The translations under genes were made by a program, and so were the position numbers. Positions 62,059 to 64,000 of a stretch of DNA of 64,000 bases are shown in pieces. Position 1 is the first letter of the stretch. Each line of letters begins with the position of its first letter. The stretch comes from Nocardiopsis sp. ATB16-24 (GTDB lineage Bacteria > Actinomycetota > Actinomycetes > Streptosporangiales > Streptosporangiaceae). The notes beneath the pieces were generated by a model. It was not told the origin of the DNA. It did no database searches and saw nothing but the letters and a program-made list of their open reading frames with translations. The DNA lies in NCBI RefSeq assembly GCF_030271535.1, contig NZ_JASCXJ010000019.1, positions 51,634 to 115,633 on the forward strand. Direction: 5' to 3'.

Positions 62059-63894
62059 ATGAACTCCCACCACCCTCCCTCCGGCACCCTCATCCGACGG
62101 CTCGGCGCCACGGGGGCGGCGTTGGTCCTGGTCGGCACGTCCGCCGGCCCCGCCGTCGCGGACGGCGGCACCGACGACACGCTCACGATCGCCATCGCCC
62201 AGCAGGTCGACTCGTTCAACCCCTTCACCGCACAGCTCGCGGTGACCACCAACATCCTGCGCCATGTCTACGACTCCCTGGTCACCGTCGATCCCGACAC
62301 GGGCAAGCCCGCGCCCTCGCTGGCCGAGTCGTGGGACTCCAGCGACGACGGTCTCACCTGGACCTTCCGGCTGCGCGACGACGCGGTCTTCACCGACGGC
62401 GAGCCCCTCACCGCGGACGACGTGGCGTGGACCTTCACCACGATGATGGAGAACGAGGCCGCGGCCATCGCCAACGGCAACTACGTCTCTGGCTTCGACG
62501 CGGTCACCGCCGAGGACGACCACACCGTCGTCGTCGAGTTGGACGAGCCCCAGGCCACCATGACCGCCCTCAACATCCCCATCGTTCCCAGGCACGTCTG
62601 GGAGCCGATCCTGGAGGAGGAGGGAGAGGCCTTCTCCGACTACGGCAACGAGGACTTCCCGACCGTGGGCAGCGGCCCCTTCGTCCTCGCCGGCCACGAC
62701 CGGGGCAGGTCCATCACCCTGGAGGCCAACCCCGACCACTGGCGTGGCGCCCCCGGCTTCGACGAGATCGTCCTGCGCTACTACTCGGAGAAGGACGCCG
62801 CCGTCGAGGCCCTGCGCAGCGGCGAGGTCTCCTTCGTCTACGAACTCACCCAGGCCCAGGCCTCCGCGCTGGAGTCCACGGGCGACATCGAAGTCAACAC
62901 CGCCGATGGCAAGCGCTTCCAGGCCTTCACCATCAACCCCGGGGCGGTGACCCAGGACGGGGAGGAGTTCGGTGACGGCCATCCCGCCCTGGCCGACCGC
63001 ACCCTACGGCAGGCCATCGTCATGGCGATCGACAACGAGGAGGTCGTGGAGAAGGGGCACGGAGGCCAGGCCGTGGCGGCGGGAGGGTACGTCCCACCCC
63101 GCTACGCCGACTTCCACTGGGCTCCCCGGGGCGAGGAGGCCATCCTCGACTTCGATCCCGACGCGGCCAACGCCATGCTCGACGAGGCCGGGTACGAAAG
63201 GGGCGACGACGGCGTGCGCGTCTCGCCCGACGGCGATCGTCTCGCACTGCGCATGCACGTCCACCAGGACCGTCCCGACAACGTCAACACCGGCCTGATC
63301 CTGGTCGAGCGTCTCGCCGACATCGGCATCGAGGTCGAGAACCTCACCGTCGACCCGGGCGTGCTCAGCGACGCCCTCTACGCGGGCGAGTACGACCTCA
63401 TCTTCACCGGATGGACGGTCAACCCCGACCCCGACTACGTCTTCAGCATCCACACCTGCGGGGCGCTGCCCACCGAACCCGGCACCATGCAGGGCGACGC
63501 CTACTTCTGCGACGAGGAGTACGACGAGCTCTACCAGGCCCAGCTCGCCGAGTACGACCGGGACGCCCGTGCCGAGATCGTCCACCGGCTCCAGGAGGTC
63601 CTCTACCGCGAGGCCGTCGTGAACGTCCTGGCCTACCCCAACATCATGGAGGCCTACCGCACCGACCAGATCGCCTCCATCCAGTACGAGCCCACCGAGG
63701 GCGGCAACATCTGGGGCCAGGACGGCTACTGGGCCTGGTGGTCCGCCGAACCCGCCTCCGCGGCGGCCGGGGCCCTCACCTCCGCATCCTCCGCCAGGAT
63801 CTGGATCGGTGCCGGGGTGGTGCTGGTCGTCCTCGCCGCCGCCGGAGGATTCCTGCTGCTGCGCCGACGCGCCACCATGGAGGACCGCGAGTGA
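62059..63894 (+). CDS. ABC transporter solute-binding protein (peptide/Ni type) with C-terminal membrane anchor
   Basis: A 611-residue family 5 extracellular solute-binding protein for peptides or similar ligands. The N-terminal signal peptide (IRRLGATGAALVLVGTSAGPAVA) lacks a lipobox cysteine. Instead the protein ends in a hydrophobic helix and a basic stop-transfer (ARIWIGAGVVLVVLAAAGGFLLLRRR), so it is probably tethered at its C-terminus. Typical SBP_bac_5 segments are LTIAIAQQVDSFNPF, GLTWTFRLRDDAVFTDGEPLTADDVAWTF, VGSGPFVL and the late YDLIFTGWTVNPDPD. The TGA overlaps the GTG of the next gene (GTGA), so it heads a transporter operon that continues past the window. Confidence 0.92.
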   Translation: MNSHHPPSGTLIRRLGATGAALVLVGTSAGPAVADGGTDDTLTIAIAQQVDSFNPFTAQLAVTTNILRHVYDSLVTVDPDTGKPAPSLAESWDSSDDGLTWTFRLRDDAVFTDGEPLTADDVAWTFTTMMENEAAAIANGNYVSGFDAVTAEDDHTVVVELDEPQATMTALNIPIVPRHVWEPILEEEGEAFSDYGNEDFPTVGSGPFVLAGHDRGRSITLEANPDHWRGAPGFDEIVLRYYSEKDAAVEALRSGEVSFVYELTQAQASALESTGDIEVNTADGKRFQAFTINPGAVTQDGEEFGDGHPALADRTLRQAIVMAIDNEEVVEKGHGGQAVAAGGYVPPRYADFHWAPRGEEAILDFDPDAANAMLDEAGYERGDDGVRVSPDGDRLALRMHVHQDRPDNVNTGLILVERLADIGIEVENLTVDPGVLSDALYAGEYDLIFTGWTVNPDPDYVFSIHTCGALPTEPGTMQGDAYFCDEEYDELYQAQLAEYDRDARAEIVHRLQEVLYREAVVNVLAYPNIMEAYRTDQIASIQYEPTEGGNIWGQDGYWAWWSAEPASAAAGALTSASSARIWIGAGVVLVVLAAAGGFLLLRRRATMEDRE

Positions 63895-64000
63895 CCAGTA
63901 CTCCCACCACGGCGGGCGATCCGCCCGGGGCCCCGGCGCGGGACGCCTCCGCCCCGGCGGCCCCCGCCGGACCCGGCCGCGCGCGGCGTGTGGCCCGCTA
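63891..64000 (+). CDS. probable ABC transporter permease, truncated by the window end
   Basis: The GTG at 63891 overlaps the previous stop by four bases, and the frame is open to the last base. The 36 visible residues are a Pro/Ala-rich cytoplasmic N-terminus ending in RARRVAR. This precedes the first membrane helix in many actinobacterial Dpp/Opp-type permeases. The identity is inferred from position after the binding-protein gene. Confidence 0.6.
   Translation, partial: MTSTPTTAGDPPGAPARDASAPAAPAGPGRARRVAR

Noticed and set aside
1..64000. CRISPR arrays, rRNA operons, prophage or integrative-element attachment sites
   Set aside because: No regularly spaced direct repeats, rRNA sequence, integrase or phage structural genes were seen; the tRNA-His has no duplicated 3' end nearby within the window.

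Overview
The window is a high-GC (about 70%) actinomycete chromosome segment with strong third-position GC bias, many GTG/TTG starts and GGAGG-type ribosome sites. The orn/tRNA-His pair, a DasR-type operator, a subtilisin-inhibitor-like protein and the overall protein style suggest Nocardiopsaceae (Nocardiopsis-like). That placement is an inference; there is no rRNA here to test it. I see no prophage, CRISPR array or plasmid functions, and the only insertion sequence is a dead IS701-type remnant at the left edge.

Left part (1-15.4 kb): the 3' end of a DUF4276-like gene, the IS701 remnant, tRNA-His with its terminator, orn, a DUF2510 protein with arrays of short Thr motifs, an amidase-like hypothetical, two paralogous substrate-binding/VWA proteins (the second with a degenerate metal site), a membrane-anchored SSI-like inhibitor, a TrmH-type rRNA methyltransferase, a D-2-hydroxyacid dehydrogenase, a PolA-like polymerase and a secreted NlpC/P60 peptidase.

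Middle-left (15.4-31.7 kb): a gamma-glutamyltransferase, a secreted hypothetical, a secreted GDPD phosphodiesterase, a broken amino-acid deaminase remnant, a GH20 hexosaminidase under a perfect DasR (dre) operator, a LysR/aminotransferase divergent pair, a GT4 mannosyltransferase-like gene, a DUF6457 gene, an Ala/Na+ symporter, thiD behind a TPP riboswitch, and a DUF368 (PopT) membrane protein.

Middle-right (32-47.7 kb): an acyl-CoA ligase, ornithine aminotransferase, an SGNH hydrolase and superoxide dismutase. After a 1.1-kb gene-poor stretch comes a five-gene sugar-polymer-type cluster: a membrane-anchored methyltransferase followed by two tandem copies of a two-gene glycosyltransferase cassette. 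The copies share long perfectly identical blocks and the same TTG/TGA overlapping start. This cluster is the best candidate for an undescribed system.

Right part (47.8-64 kb): a MaoC hydratase, then three same-strand genes in which alanine dehydrogenase sits between an enolase-superfamily protein and an amidohydrolase that have both lost most catalytic and metal-binding residues. Next come a CopD-CtaG copper/cytochrome-oxidase assembly protein, a small membrane protein, the sbcC-sbcD nuclease operon, an O-methyltransferase, a DUF457 membrane protein, and the start of a peptide-type ABC transporter (binding protein with a C-terminal membrane anchor, then a permease cut by the window end).

Recurring themes are recent or ancient paralog pairs in which one copy has drifted, and enzyme-like proteins with missing active-site residues.
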